A stretch of 64,000 bases of DNA from Viola odorata (GCA_963691705.1 OY829539.1:15426186-15490185), one strand, 5' to 3'. Counted from the stretch's first letter, positions 11,701 to 23,692 are shown. Numbers and translations: made by a program. The notes: generated from the sequence alone by a model not told the origin.

Positions 11701-11830
11701 GGGAAGGATATCCCAAAATTCTAACTTAAAAACTAAACTGGGAAGAATAGAAATATTTGAAAAGAACATGTGGGTTGCCTCCCACGAAGCGCCCTGGTTT
11801 GTAGTCGTAGGCTCGACTAATGTACAAAAA
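8750..11830 (-). mobile_element. Athila-like 3' region embedded in the Tat/Ogre-like element
   Basis: The minus strand here matches the plus-strand Athila-like 3' UTR at about 22450-23690 in the same order. 10020-10240 corresponds to 22450-22640 (for example catgtctaatg...ccctggatattatgcaaa). 8990-9260 corresponds to 23300-23600 (catctgcatcttgc, aagactttccc, gtgtttacactca, aatcgaaaggactttg). 8880-8920 corresponds to the gggtagtgcgggggaa purine block before the Athila LTR. Near 11775 is the acgaagcgcc/gtgggttgcctcc block also found after the Athila integrase at 16903. No coding sequence survives; open frames at 9588-11590 are not convincing. Confidence 0.7.
9343..9655. repeat. Tandem repeat family E, about 60-65 bp unit
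   Basis: Four to five degenerate units of the form ttcattggggatgccccttc, ttgattgctttgagggcact and gtgcccaagtttttg. It is followed at 9655-9765 by a long pyrimidine-rich tract (ttctttctttt...). Confidence 0.7.
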
Positions 11831-11896
11831 TATTGTAGGTATCGCCACTGAAAAATTAAGTAGAATGAGTCCACCGTGGGCCAGGAGAGCATTCAT

Positions 11897-12938
11897 TCAA
11901 GAGCCAATAGGAGGAGGATTGACGATCACATTGTGTCCTTCAAAAGAGATTTGTCCACTCTTCATCAGGCGATCTACCTCTCCTCTGAGAGTAGAGTAGT
12001 TTTCTATGATGTGGCCCTGAGTTCCAGCATGGTACGTGCATCCAGCATCAGAATTATACCACTTTAAGGAGGTTGTTGAGGTTGGACCGGGATTGGTGCA
12101 ATTTTTCCAGCTGTCCAAAGGTGCTTGAAGATTTCCCCTGAGGGATGGGGGAAAGGTGGCATTGGCCCATGATTTCCGTGATTATTTTGCCTTCTCGGTT
12201 GACTTGATGGGCCAAAGGGTCTACGTCGTGCGTGTTGTGGCATATGCGGTGAAGGAAGTCATTTGTAGCTAAGCCAACGGGAGACCGGGCTTATCAGGGA
12301 GTGCGCTTTGAGATGCCGTTTCCGCTTCAGAACCACCAATCACTTCCTAACTCGGTTCTCTGTTCGATCATCATGTCAGAAAAGCTACCATAAGAGAGAT
12401 GCGGCTAAATTTGATGCCCCCAGGAGGCTGGACTCTTGGCGGTTTAGGCCTTATGAGTTGAACGGAATAGCCCCCGAGATGGATAAAAATATTGAGGTTC
12501 CGAGCGGATGATGAAATGGATCTGAGGCGAGAGGGAATACCGAGATTCTGGGAAGGTCTCCTTCTTACCGAGATCAAGCGTGGGCCTAGTCAGAGGAGTC
12601 CCAATGGATGTATCACATTGTCTGGTGATGCCGTCTTCAAAGGTCGGGACAGCCAACATGACGAACTGAAGGGGATTTGGATTAAGGAAAAGGGTTTCCA
12701 TGAACCGAGAGATGGAAGTAATAGCGACCGCAGATAAAGTAGATGGCTCCCCCATTTGAGCAAAACAGGGGTAAAAATCGGGCGGAAAATCAATCGTTGC
12801 CACGCCCCTTTCCTTTTCAGCTTGTTCAGCCCTTTCCGTAGTGGCCTGAATTTGGTGTTCTAGTTTGGCTATCTTTGCTTTCAATGTCTCTTTCGTCTTA
12901 CCGGGCTCTACCATATTGCGCATTTGTAGTATAGTCAT
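11897..12938 (-). pseudogene. Tat/Ogre-type gag remnant
   Basis: Two blocks survive. 12938-12444 encodes an N-terminal coiled coil (KETLKAKIAKLEHQIQATTE) and then low-similarity gag. 12118-11897 encodes the C-terminal gag block with the knuckle-like CTYHAGTQGH...ENYSTL, followed by EVDRLMKSG and VNPPP, the usual order in Ogre/Tat gag. Between them a Gln/Pro-rich region reads in shifted frames (near 12230-12120, KIAPIPVQPQQPP). Frames are broken and pol does not follow. Gag would form the virus-like particle; this copy cannot make an intact protein. Lineage assignment rests on motif memory, not alignment. Confidence 0.65.
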
Positions 12939-13084
12939 GTGAATCTTACGAGGAATAGTTTACTTCTTGGAGTAATGTTTTCCTGAAAAAATAAACAAGT
13001 GAAATAATTATAAGTTTAAGCAATGATTATATGCAAAATGTCATCCCGAGGTCTCCACCCTGCGAGAGAAAGAGAGGGTAAGTA

Positions 13085-13760
13085 CAATAATAGCAATAAA
13101 AAATTGCAAACATGGAGAATTACAAAAACAATTGAGAGAAAATTATAAACATGGAAAAATCGCAAAAGAATTCGCAAGTGAAAATTTGCGGGAACTTTCT
13201 TCTTATATTTTCTTTTGCATTCACGGCAAAAATTTCAAAGAATTTGTCAATGTGAAGAATTGCGAGAAAAGTTATACCCGTGGAGCAATTTACGGAGAAA
13301 TCTCACGCGTGGAAAAATTGCGGAAATCATTGCACACGTGAAAAATTTATGGAAACATTTGACACACGTGAAAAAAATTGCGAAAAAATTGTACATGTGG
13401 AAAAATTGCGAAAAAAATTTGTATACGTGAGAGATTGTTGAAAAATTTGCAGATAAGGCGAAATTGTGGAAAAATTTGCAAATATTGAAAAGTTGCGGAA
13501 AAATTTGCGAAAATAGATTTGTGAATAGGAAAATTATGAAAATAGTTGTAAATATGAAAAAAATTGCAAACAAGTTTGTAGACATAGAAAAATTGCGAGA
13601 AATCGCAAATGTGGAGAATTTTGCAAAAAAAAGTTGCCAACGTGGAAAGTTTGTGGGAAAAGAATTCCGATGTGGAAAATTTTGCGGAAAGGTTTATTAT
13701 AGTGAAAAAATTGCGAAATCAGTTGTAAAGGTGGAGAATTTGAGAAACCAATTGTGAAGA
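13085..13760. repeat. Degenerate short repeat in the gag leader, about 30-33 bp
   Basis: Roughly 20 loosely related units of cgtggaaaaattgcggaaaa with intervening cacacgtg. It lies between the PBS and gag of the Tat/Ogre-like element. All six frames show repeat-encoded ORFs. Confidence 0.6.
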
Positions 13761-14263
13761 AAAAAGTGAAACACAGTCACAATATACGCATTTCAATATG
13801 ATGCATATGCTGGGGTGACACCAACTATTTCTATTATGGCTGGAAGGCTCCCGGACGATACCATAAAAGTGGTCCCTCAGTAAATGGATACGAGAGTATT
13901 TACTGAATCATAAAAGGATCCAGGGTACTCAATCCATTTAGGGGTTAAAGTCCGAGTGTGGGTTCGTAAAAGCTTACCAGGGCGTGGGCCCCAGGACTTC
14001 ACTACTACCGACCTCATCCTATTTGGTGATGCCCGGCGATAGGGATTATGCATGAATATGCATATGCAATGACAGTTTATCAAAGCGAGTAACACTGAAT
14101 CATGTGAGCAATTTATTAACAAATAAAAACAATATTCATGCATAAAAAATCATGTGATAATACAACAATTTATCATATCAATTAAATACATGAAAAATAA
14201 TTAATCATGTTCAAAAATCATAAAAAATAAACTCCTCAAAAAAATCCGGCTTCGACCCTATTA

Positions 14264-14282
14264 GTCCACAGTGGAGTTGCCA
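14264..14282 (-). other. Primer binding site (tRNA-Arg-like)
   Basis: On the minus strand tggcaactccactgtggac begins 3 bases after the 5' LTR. It resembles the tggcgactcc... primer site reported for Ogre-type elements, complementary to the 3' end of a tRNA-Arg. It fixes the element's orientation. Confidence 0.65.
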
Positions 14283-14285
14283 AAC

Positions 14286-16603
14286 TGTCGCACCCCCTTT
14301 TTGGAATTTTCCTAATGCGACGCGGGTTTTGGGACGAGATGTGAGATGAAATCGGGCTCATCTCACATAATGCAATGAAGTCGCCACCCTATTTTATTTT
14401 TAGGTTTAGGGAACCTAATATCATGGCATAAAAAATAAAAATGCTAAGGCAAAGTGGGTCTGAACCCGAGAACGGTGGTTCGGGGTCGATTTATGGACTC
14501 GGGAAGGTGTTAGGCACCCGAGTCACATCCTAAAAAAGGTTACCTGGTAAAAGAGGTGTTTAAATCATGCTTGGAAAAATAAAAAAAGTCCTAAATTATG
14601 TGATCATGCCCAATGGATTAAATTTTAATAATTCTAAATATTCATGCATGCGATTATATATGTGGAAAAAGGCGTGAAATAAATAAAAGGGTAAGAAATG
14701 TTTACTTGTTGAAGGGATACAAGTTGATTTTCCCCTTTTGATCGAGATTATTGGCACGAGGCGAGGATAGACATTTAAATACTTGATGATTTATGCGTGT
14801 GAAAATGATTAACTTAAACGAGCACGAACAATAATAATTATCTAAGCATGCAAGCATATGGAAAACTAAATAAATAAATAGTACAAGCATACGAAAAGTA
14901 AATAAACAGTACGAGTGCGGAAATAAATAAATAGTGCATGTGCGAAAATAAATAAACAGTACAAGTATGCGAGAAAAATAAATAAATAGTACAAGTGCGA
15001 AAAATAAATAAATAGCACAAGTGCGAAAAATAAATAGATGATACAAGTGCGAAAAATAAATAGTACAAGTGCGTGAAAAATAAATAAATAGTACGTGGCA
15101 CGGAAAAAAAATACGACAGGACAAAAATATTGGGCCGGGAGTGGGCCCACAGCTGGGCCAAGCCCAACCCAGCTGATGGGCTAGCGCTAAAGCAGCCCAG
15201 CTGCCCTTCTTCACGTGCTGGGCCTCTAGCCCAGCCTTTCCTTTCTCTCCTCGTGGGCTTGGCGCAGCGCCAGCCCACCACGCAACCCAGACCCCAAACC
15301 CCTTTTAAAAACGCACAGCTACGCTCAATACTCATTCTTCTTCCTTGGGTCGCCGACAGTAGTAGGACAGACCGCACCATTTTTGATGCCGATTCGCCCA
15401 AAAGAATCGTCACTACCACAGTAACGCACCTAAGCAATCACAGCAAAATAATTTGATCAAAACAGTTCACAAATAATTAAAAATGAGAGTTAAAATAATT
15501 GGAAAAAAACTCAAAATTGGCCAGAAATGGCCAACGATTGAACGAATTAAAGCATTGTAATTATTCCGTATGTCAAACAGAATTTATTTAAAATCAAAAC
15601 GGCCATTTATCTTTGAGAACACGAACAAAGAATTTTTTGAAAGAAAACGCGTATAAACGCTTGAAAAAACTTTGAACTAGAGTGACTTCAACCCGAAGGT
15701 TGAAGTAAGCAATCGCTCGTGATAGAGAGCAGATGCTAGAGAAGGAGAGAATGTTCGTGTATTGACAAGGAGAAAGCTTAGAGAAGTTGGCTATTTATAG
15801 GCGAAGGGGCGAGATGATGTTGGAGTGATGACGTAGGAGTGAGGAGGACGTGTCGATGAGTGATGACGAGGGGCCTGCTCGGAATCTTCTCCTCTGCTCG
15901 TAGCCTAGGGACAGCAAGCCATGCTAGACACGATCGCGAGGTGATGAGGGTGAGGGAGAAGGTGAGGCAAGTTTGCTTCTGGGTTGGTGCATGAACCAAA
16001 TGAAACAATGCATGCTTACTTGGAAAATAGGAGGGCCATTGATTTTGGTTGACTTTCAAAAGTCAACTAGATCAATGGTAGAGATGAAAAGTTTGATTTA
16101 TTATTTAATTATTCAGTCAAGGCGACGGTACGAGCAATTTTGTGAGAAAATGAATATAAACTCGAACCGAAAATGTTAAAACGTATAATAAAATAAGCTG
16201 CAATGATTAGCATACAGTGAGCGACGAAAGGTTCGTCGTATGGCTCGATAAAAATTCGCTTGTGAGCAATAAAAGTTAGAATGGGAAAAAATGCTAAAAT
16301 AAAAAAATTGAACGAAACACAAAGAGATAGCGTGAGTTATGAAAATAATAATAAATAAGTAGCTAAAGTGTGAACTTGTTCGACCCTTGGTTTCGAGAAT
16401 TTTACTCGGAACCGATACGAGTTCGAACGGAAAAAGCGATAAAAATGCAAAAAAGTGACGAAATAAAATTTAAATGACATTAAGTGTAAAAATGAACATC
16501 AGTTGGACGAAAATAAATGGAGGTGTGATTTTAGAAAAAATGACGTTTGAAAATGTGAAAACGTTTTGATGAAAAATTTAAAGTCAAAAATCGGGTAGCA
16601 ACA
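14286..16603 (-). repeat. 5' LTR of the Tat/Ogre-like element
   Basis: 2318 bp, tg...ca ends (tgtcgcaccccc ... gggtagcaaca). It is followed by target duplication gtccc at 16604-16608. It contains the gaaggtgttaggcacccgag block near 14505 and an internal short repeat at 14865-15100. Differs from the left LTR by small indels and by an extra 147 bases at 16360-16506. Confidence 0.85.
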
Positions 16604-16930
16604 GTCCCTCAACAGGAGTGGGTTAGGAAAAGGTAAGAGAATAAGATCATGCTCCAGGCAAAAGGGAATTTGAAATAAAGGTCTTAATATGTGGAGAGAA
16701 AATAGGGATTTGGTATAAAAAAGGGAAAATCAAAATAAGGAAAATAAAATAAAGATAAGTAAGGAAAAGAGTCCAATCTACTTAAAAGGGGAAAAAAATA
16801 TACGGATATAGAAGAGAAGAAGGGGATTAAAAGGAAAAATAAATAATCCATAAAAGAAATAAAGAAAAAGGAAAATAAAAGAAAGAAAGGGGAAGAGACA
16901 CGTGGGTTGCCTCTCACGAAGTGTCTTGGT
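16604..16930. other. A/G-rich spacer next to Athila-like pol
   Basis: No gene. About 300 bases of purine-rich plus-strand sequence (runs such as aaaggaaaataaaagaaaga). It ends with acacgtgggttgcctctcac and gaagtgtcttggtt, the conserved block after the Athila integrase. Confidence 0.5.
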
Positions 16931-16962
16931 TAACTTCAAGGCCTAGACGCTCACAACACTAT

Positions 16963-18110
16963 CTATGGCTGGTCTGGTGGGGGAGACACATCTAGCACCT
17001 CGGTTGCGAATGGCTTGAAACCCTCATAAAAAGTCTTGAGCCGGTGACCGTTGACTTTGAAAGTGACACTCGTGTTTAAGCTCCAAATTTCAAAGGCACC
17101 ATGGTCGTACACAGCCGTGACAATGTATGGACCAGTCCACTTGGATTTGAGTTTTCCTGCAAATAACCTCAGACGAGAATTATACAACAAAACTTTCTAT
17201 CCAACCTCTAAATATTTGTGAGAAATCAACTTATCGTGGTGGGCTTTTGTCTTGCCCTTATAGATTAGCGCGTTCTCATAGGCATCATGACAAAGCTCCT
17301 CCAGCTCTTGGATTTGCAATCGTTGTTGCTGTCCGGCTTCGTTGAGATCCATGTTGACCTTTCAGATGGCACAAAATACCTTGTGCGCAATCTCTACGGG
17401 TAGATGACACAACTTGCTATAGACGAGTCGGTAAGGGGTCATGCCAATCGGGGTTTTGAAAGAAGTCTGATAGGCCTATAGAGCGTCGTCCAGCTTCAAA
17501 CTCCAGTCCTTCTGAGATTGGTTCACTGTTTTCTCCAGGATGGACTTGATCTCCCGATTGGATACCTCGGCTTGGCCATTCGTCTGCGGGTGGTAGGTCG
17601 TTGGTGTCCGATGGGTGACACTATACTTCTGAAGTAGATTGGAGATGATGCGATTACAAAAGTATGTACCACGGTCACTGATGAGGACACATGGTGTCCT
17701 AAACCTGTTAAAAACATTAGTACGAAGAAAATCTATAACCACTTTGGAATCGTCAATTCTGGTCGCCTTGGCCTCGACCTATTTGGACACATAATCAATA
17801 ACTAAAACAATGTAAGTATGGCCAAAAGAGTTAGGAAATGGACCCATGAAATCGATTCCCTAAATATCAAAAATTTCACAGGTAATGAGGCATTTGATTT
17901 CGGGCTCCAATGTTACCTGTGGCTTGGCACCTAGGGCAAGATGCACAAAACATATAGTTGTACTTAAATAAGGATGGCCAGTAAAGTCCAGCTTCTAGAA
18001 CCTTCAAGGCTGTCTTTTTGGCTCCAAAATGGCCACCTTCAGTCGTGGAATGACAAAATTTGAGGATAGAGGGTACCTCATCGAGGGTCACACAACGCCT
18101 AATAATTTGG
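16963..18110 (-). pseudogene. Athila-like integrase, broken
   Basis: Three blocks read in the minus direction. 18091-17876 is the zinc-binding N-terminus (KFCHSTTEGGHFGAKKTA ... CPRCQATGN). 17742-17476 is part of the catalytic core (FRTPCVLISDRGTYFCN and YHPQTNGQAEVSNREIKSIL, then VNQSQKDWSLKLDDAL). 17190-16963 is the C-terminus ([20 protein letters not shown] ... [14 protein letters not shown]). These motifs are typical of Athila elements of Ty3/gypsy. Integrase would insert the cDNA into the genome. Stops (for example taggcctatag near 17475) and frame changes separate the blocks, so this is a fossil. Confidence 0.85.
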
Positions 18111-18403
18111 TCCGAACAATGTTTCCTTAAGTACGGGCTATCCTAAACAAAATATTTGGCCTACCTCCTTATATGATTGCGCTCTGAAGTAATGGAATCT
18201 ACAGGATAAGATCCAGTGGCATAAAAGTTAGCAATATCAGAAAACCAAGAAAATTAGACAGCATGGACAAGACAGAGGTATTCATCGGGGAAAGTGTCAC
18301 GGATAGGTGTTAGAGAATCAGCTTTCTGTGATGGCAGTCTGCACAGATGATCAGCAATTGAATTCTCCGTCCCTTTCTTGTCCTTGATGTGTATGTCGAA
18401 CTC

Positions 18404-19876
18404 CTAAAGTAAGAGTATCCACCGGATCAGACGGGGCTTGGCGTTGACTTTCGTCAAGAGGCACCTAAGAGTTGTATGGTCAGAATAAATAACAACTTTA
18501 ATACCTAATAGATATTGACAAAATTTATCTAATGCAAAAACAACAACTAATAATTCTTTCTCGATAGTGGTATAGTTGCGCTGGGTGGCATCTAGGAGTT
18601 TCGAAGCATAATAGATGACATAGGTCTCCCTGTCTTTGTTTTGGCCCAAGACGGCACCAAGGGCAGTGTTTCTGGCATCACACATGATCTCAAATGGGAG
18701 TGTCTAGCCAGGGGCTCAAATGATTGGGGAGGAGATGAGCTTCTCCTTGAGGGTGTCAAATAAGGCTTTGCAACTTGCGTAAAAAATAAAGTCCATATCT
18801 TTCTGCAGCAGCTGGCACATGGGCTGGGAAATCTTGGAGAAATCCTTGATGAATCGCCTATAAAAACTTGCATGGCTAAGAGAGGAACGGACTTCACGAA
18901 CACAAGTGGGGTATGGTAAGGACTCAATTACCTCAATTTTCGCTTTGTCCACCTCAATGCCTTTGCGAGAGACAATATGGCCTAAGATGAGGCCTTGATC
19001 GACCATGAAGTGACACTTCTCAAAATTAAGCACAAGGTTAGTCTCAATTCAACGTTGTAAAACCTTTTTCAAATTAGATAAACATTTTGGAAAAGAGTTA
19101 CCATAAACAACAAAGTCGTCCATAAATACGTCAATCTCATTCTCGATATATTTTGAGAAAATTCTTATCATATATCGCTGGAAGATAGCTGGGGCATTAC
19201 AGAGACAAAATGGCATCCGACAGTAGGTGAAGGTGCCAAAGGGGCAGGTGAAGGTGGTCTTCTCCTAGTCCTCAAGAACGACTGGGATCTTGTGGGACAC
19301 CTGAATACCCATCCAAACAGCAGTAATGCATCTTGCTCGCGAGATGCTCCAGCATCTGGTCAATGAATGGCAGAGGGAAATGGTTCTTTCATGTGGCGAC
19401 ATTCAAGCGACGGTAGTCGATGCAGATACGCCAACCATTCCAGGTCCGTGTGGGGATCAGTTCACCGTTCTGTCAAGTGGTAATGGTGATTCCAGTCTTC
19501 TTGGGCACGACCTGGACAGGGTTTACCCAACAGCTATCCGAGATAGGGTAGATGACACCTGCGTCTAGTAGCTTAAGTACCTCCTTCTTTACCACGTCCA
19601 TCGTGGGGGGGGGGGGTTCAGGCGACGCTGAGGCTGTCGGAATGACTTTGGTGATGTCATCAAGGTCGATATGGTGCGTGTATAGGGCTGGAGACAAGCC
19701 CTTTATGTCCACTATGGTCCAACCGATGGCTTGTTTGAATTCTTTCAGCAAAGTAACTAGCTCCTAATCTTCTTCTGAGTCCACCTTGCTGGAAATTTTC
19801 ACTGGAAGAGAGTCGTTATCGCCAAGATAGGCGTATTTGATGTGCGAGGGTAATGTCTTGAGTTCCAATTTAGGTG
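18404..19876 (-). pseudogene. Athila-like reverse transcriptase / RNase H, broken
   Basis: Minus strand. 19870-19473 holds LELKTLPSHIKYAYLGD, FKQAIGWTIVDIKGLSP and VKKEVLKLLDAGVIYPISDS, the Athila RT entry region. 19350-19090 retains degraded palm sequence, including the region for primer-site and YxDD motifs. 19033-18716 holds FEKCHFMVDQGLILGHIVS and the thumb/connection. 18685-18404 is RNase H (LGAVLGQNKD, YYASKLLDATQRNYTTIEKE). Several stops and shifts break it. Upstream protease and gag are absent: similarity ends at about 19880, where a plus-strand Athila ORF block begins, so the copy is truncated or inverted there. Confidence 0.85.
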
Positions 19877-20046
19877 CCTACACAATAGATGGTGAAAGCT
19901 AGATCCAAACGTGCTACCATCCGAACTCCTAGCACCTCCTAACAGGTCCCTCTGGTTCCCACCGTCCCGATTGCTGCTATGTGGATTTCTGTGGCAATCA
20001 TGACTCCACCTCCATCTGTTCCCACCTCTAAATCCTGCCGCCACCG

Positions 20047-22077
20047 GTGTTTCCATCTCCAGCCCCAACCGCGACCCCAGTGGCCACAGTTGCGCCTCAG
20101 CCCACTCTCCAACAACCAGTCCTGCCCCAATCATCTACAAACCCACCACAAAAACTCCAACACCTACTCCCACAAAGTACACTCCACCCTACGAACCCTG
20201 AATCCTCTTTTGGTGATTACGAAACTAGCTCTGGGGAGACCGGGTCTACCGATAGCTCTTGGTCGGCTGAGGAGGCACTAGCAGTGACTCTGGCCGCACC
20301 CACTGTCACCCTGGCCGCAGCGATACCAGCTCCACTTGTCCTTACCATCCTAGCCGCCACTACTGAATCTTCCTCGGGAGAATATGAGACGGTTTCTAAG
20401 GAGGAATCAGAGGAGGAGGATGTGGGCCCTGTCAAGACTACCACTGCCCCTGTGACTGCCACAGCCCCTACTGCCAGAACCTCGAGCTTCGCACCGCACG
20501 TCGCCTTCAGCGGGGCGGTCGAAGACGCAATGGAGATCGATGAGAAGGATGGTGGTGATGAGAAGGATGATGATGAGGAGGATGACGAACCGATGGTCAA
20601 AACCCCAATGGAGGACGATGAAGTGTCCGAGTACTAGTTGGAGATCACCGACTCTGTTCCTGCGTCGCCTAGTGTTCTCATATCCCGATGCCGGACAAGA
20701 CGAGGGAGCGATATGTGGCCCTTGTCTTATGATGAGGAGAAGGAGATTAAGGATGAGGAAGAGATCCCTTTAAGCAGGCGAAAGAGAAAGGCCCCTGCCA
20801 AACCGCTCAACACACCACCTCCACAGAAATTGCCGAAGACCACCACGGATGCCATGACTAGCAAGGGTAAGACGCCCATCGCTACCCCTTCGCCCTGCTC
20901 TGCCCGCGACAAATCCAGGACCCCTTCATCGCTTTCCCAGGTAACTCCTAACCTATCTAAACTGAACGGTTGGCTCAATTTTCATGACAAACATCATTTA
21001 GATAAGCTTAGTGCATTACATGATAGGAGAGTCCATCTATGTGCTCATCTTGATTATGCCCAGCTAGATAGACTTCGGGTAGGAGCTCATCCGGAATATA
21101 GGGTTGGATGTGTTGTTCGACCTTGAACACTCTACATTCCTTGAGCTCAGCCACAAATTTTTCACGACTTTTTGGTTTGATGGCTAGCGCTTGAAGCTCA
21201 AGGGTAAGGGTAGCTTACTATTAGGTGTCCCACAAATGGTTAATTTTTGGTTGGTTAATGAGTGGTCTCACCTTTCCCTTGATCAGTTCAATTGCATGCT
21301 AGGTTCCATGTTTGAGTTTGACCTTAGTTCCCCTTGGTACCTTGGTGCCTATACGGCCTACCCCCCACCTTTGATGTTGATGTTGCCTTTCGGGAGTTGA
21401 CTGACGACCCCAATGCCATGTACAACTCTCGTCTCTCTAAAGGCCACCAGATCTGTGACCCTTCATTACACCTTCTGCACCGCTTCCTAGCCATTACCTT
21501 CATAGGTAAGTTGAATTCTTCGGGCTAGCTCTTGGTGCAGGAGCTATTTTTCTTATGGTGTATGCATCACGGGTACAAGGTTAACATGGGATATTGGGTA
21601 GCTTCTAAATTGCATGCAGTCATCACTAATGCTAGGAACCTTGTGCTAGGCTCTTAGATCACCCTCCTTGCGGTTAAGACCCAATCTTTTACTATTACTG
21701 GTTGTGATTTATTTTCTCCTATTGATTTCAAATGGCTTGACATCCATACCCTCAATGGTATGGGTTACTTTTACTTAGAGAATGGTGTGTTGTGTTTTAA
21801 TGTAGGATGTACAACACCCAAGGATCGCATCTTTGGCACCAGGATTACTGGTAAATTTTGGTACCTGGACCTTACCGCTGACAGTCCTCCGCATGTTGTT
21901 GTTCCACCCCCTATTACTGATGTTGAGCGTCCATGCCCTGCTGACCAGCCCACCAGTGCACCTACTCTTGCCACTGCCCAACTCGAGACCAACGCTCTAC
22001 TCCGTGCCATCCTCCACCAACTCCAGTTTCTTCTCGATGAGCTAGCTCAGAGATTGCTGCCTCCTGCCAGCCCTTAA
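20047..22077 (+). pseudogene. Athila extra ORF (ATHILA ORF-1 / env-position protein), broken
   Basis: The plus strand encodes a Pro/Thr/Ala-rich acidic N-terminus with an Asp/Glu tract (near 20540-20600), a basic stretch (RRKRKAPAKP, near 20780) and, from about 20960, the conserved domain. The domain reads over several frames: LFDLEHSTFLELSHKFFTTF, WLVNEWSHLSLDQFNCMLGS, FRELTDDPNAMYNSRLSKGH, then LFFLWCMHHGYKVNMGYW (near 21545) and YFYLENGVLCF (near 21770). A C-terminal helix rich in leucine ends at 22077. This matches the protein that Athila elements carry outside pol; its function is unknown. At least three stops or shifts occur (20636, near 21124, near 21525). Confidence 0.7.
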
Positions 22078-23692
22078 ATTCCCCTCCGAACTATCTTACC
22101 TTCGGGCCCATTTTTGTACTCTTATTTCCGTGTGAACTCCTTTCTTTTTGGCTTTTATTTTTTCTTTACTTATGCCTTGTTTGAGTCCCTTCTTCACATT
22201 GAGGACAATGTGTTGCCTAGTGTGGGGGAGGGACACTTGTGTGTTTGTTTGTTTTTGTGTGCTTATTTTTTGGCAATTTTTTCGAACTTGCCTAGGATTT
22301 TGTTTCTTTTTTTTCTGAACTACGGTTTATACATATTTTTCCATGCTAAAACACTACCCCTGTTTTTAAACCCCTCTTAGTTAGAGCATATTAGGCCATT
22401 CGACCTCATTTAAGACAACTTAAGCATTCACTACACATCGTATAACATGCATGATAACTACCTGCTTGCTCTTATATCTGCATCATGCACTCGACGCTTA
22501 TAATCAACTGCATAACCCTGTGAGTACATTGAGCCTCCATGCCAAATTTCTTCATGTGTGATGATGCATAACTAGTACTAGTTAGCTTTGCATAATATCC
22601 AGGGTATAGGCATCATTAGACATGGGATAGTAGTAAGATGACATTGGACTTTGTACTATTTTGTATCTTTTGACACCTTTCACGCCAGCATGCCCTTGCC
22701 ACTCACCTCTGCACCCCACTCTACATTCCTACTTTCCTCCATAAGCCACTCAAGACTTCCCTTTCTTTGATCTAAATGAACCTCCTCTCAGCTATTCAGT
22801 AGTACCCGACCTTAGATGTTGCTGCGGCGAAGGACGTATGGTAACTATGGCCTATGTGGATGGTAAGAAAAACCTCGAAGGTTGTTGCGAGGCCTTGCTA
22901 GAGGAAGGAAGAAATAGGAAAAGACCAAAGGTTGCTACGCTAAATCAGAAGCAAGAAAAGAAGGAATTGTGCTTACCCTACCACTACTTATAATACAAAA
23001 AAAATTAATAAAAGTGTTCGAAGAACACAATAAAAGCATAGGCAAGCACAGAAGAAGAACTGGAGTCATAAAAGCATATCTAGAAAAGAACCCCCCCTAG
23101 AAGAGAAAGAAGAACTTAAGCATCGAGCCCTCGCTGCCTCTGGCCTATTGGGTACTACTTTCCGAACCTTCTTTCCTTCTGCTGAGGATTCTTCCCATAC
23201 TGAACTGACTCTTTCCCTTCCTTTTTCTTCTTCCCTTCCTTCTTCTCCCTTTTCATCTCCTTTATCCTTCTTTCTCCTACACCGTGCACTACCCTTTTAT
23301 CGCAAAGTCCTTTCGATTATTAGAATGCCCATGCATGTGTACTTTCAGTTGGATTGACATTGCAACTCTGACCCTTATGCTAGGTTTACTGCATTTTTAA
23401 TGAGTGTAAACACCTAACCTTGTTTTTGAGTGTGAGTGTATACACTTTTCTTGTGAGGACTACTTGCGGATTTCTTGATGCGGGAAAGTCTTATCTTTGG
23501 GGTCATTATTGCTTGGGCAAGATGCAGATGTTCTCATAGGCATGCGTCGAGCATTGTTTGTATGATATGTGTGAATGACAAGTTCTTTTAATCCGTAGAT
23601 TGACTATATATGTTCTTGACATAGGGCACTTTCGTTTTCACTTGGTACAATGCTCGAGGGCAATATTGGGGTAGTGCGGGGGAATTTAATAG
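22078..23692 (+). other. Athila-like 3' untranslated region with two purine blocks
   Basis: No gene. At 22196-22237 is the Athila hallmark ttgaggacaatgtgt...agtgtgggggagg. A second, similar block (gagggcaatattggggtagtgcgggggaa, 23655-23683) lies next to the putative LTR start and is the likely PPT. 22450-22640 and 23300-23690 are shared, inverted, with 8880-10240 inside the Tat/Ogre-like element. A pyrimidine-rich stretch lies at 23155-23285. Confidence 0.65.

Larger units (their letters stand above)
3655..16603 (-). mobile_element. Tat/Ogre-like Ty3-gypsy retrotransposon lacking pol, with both LTRs
   Basis: Two long direct repeats (3655-5852 and 14286-16603) bound an 8.4-kb interior, and gtccc is found at 3650-3654 and again at 16604-16608 as the 5-bp target duplication. 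Orientation is minus: gag fragments, the PBS next to the right LTR and the purine tract next to the left LTR all agree. The LTRs contain the gaaggtgttaggcaccc block seen in Ogre/Tat LTRs. The interior has gag debris only; no protease, RT, RNase H or integrase is visible, so any movement would need an autonomous partner. The remainder is an Athila-like segment and tandem repeats. The left LTR begins ta instead of tg, a terminal mutation. Confidence 0.85.

Noticed and set aside
13132..13757. Several ORFs in both strands (KNCEKNLYT, IFHNFPIH types)
   Set aside because: They are generated by the degenerate leader repeat; composition is repetitive in every frame.
20217..20600. 127-codon Ser/Val-rich minus-strand ORF
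   Set aside because: It is a shadow of the acidic plus-strand Athila extra ORF.
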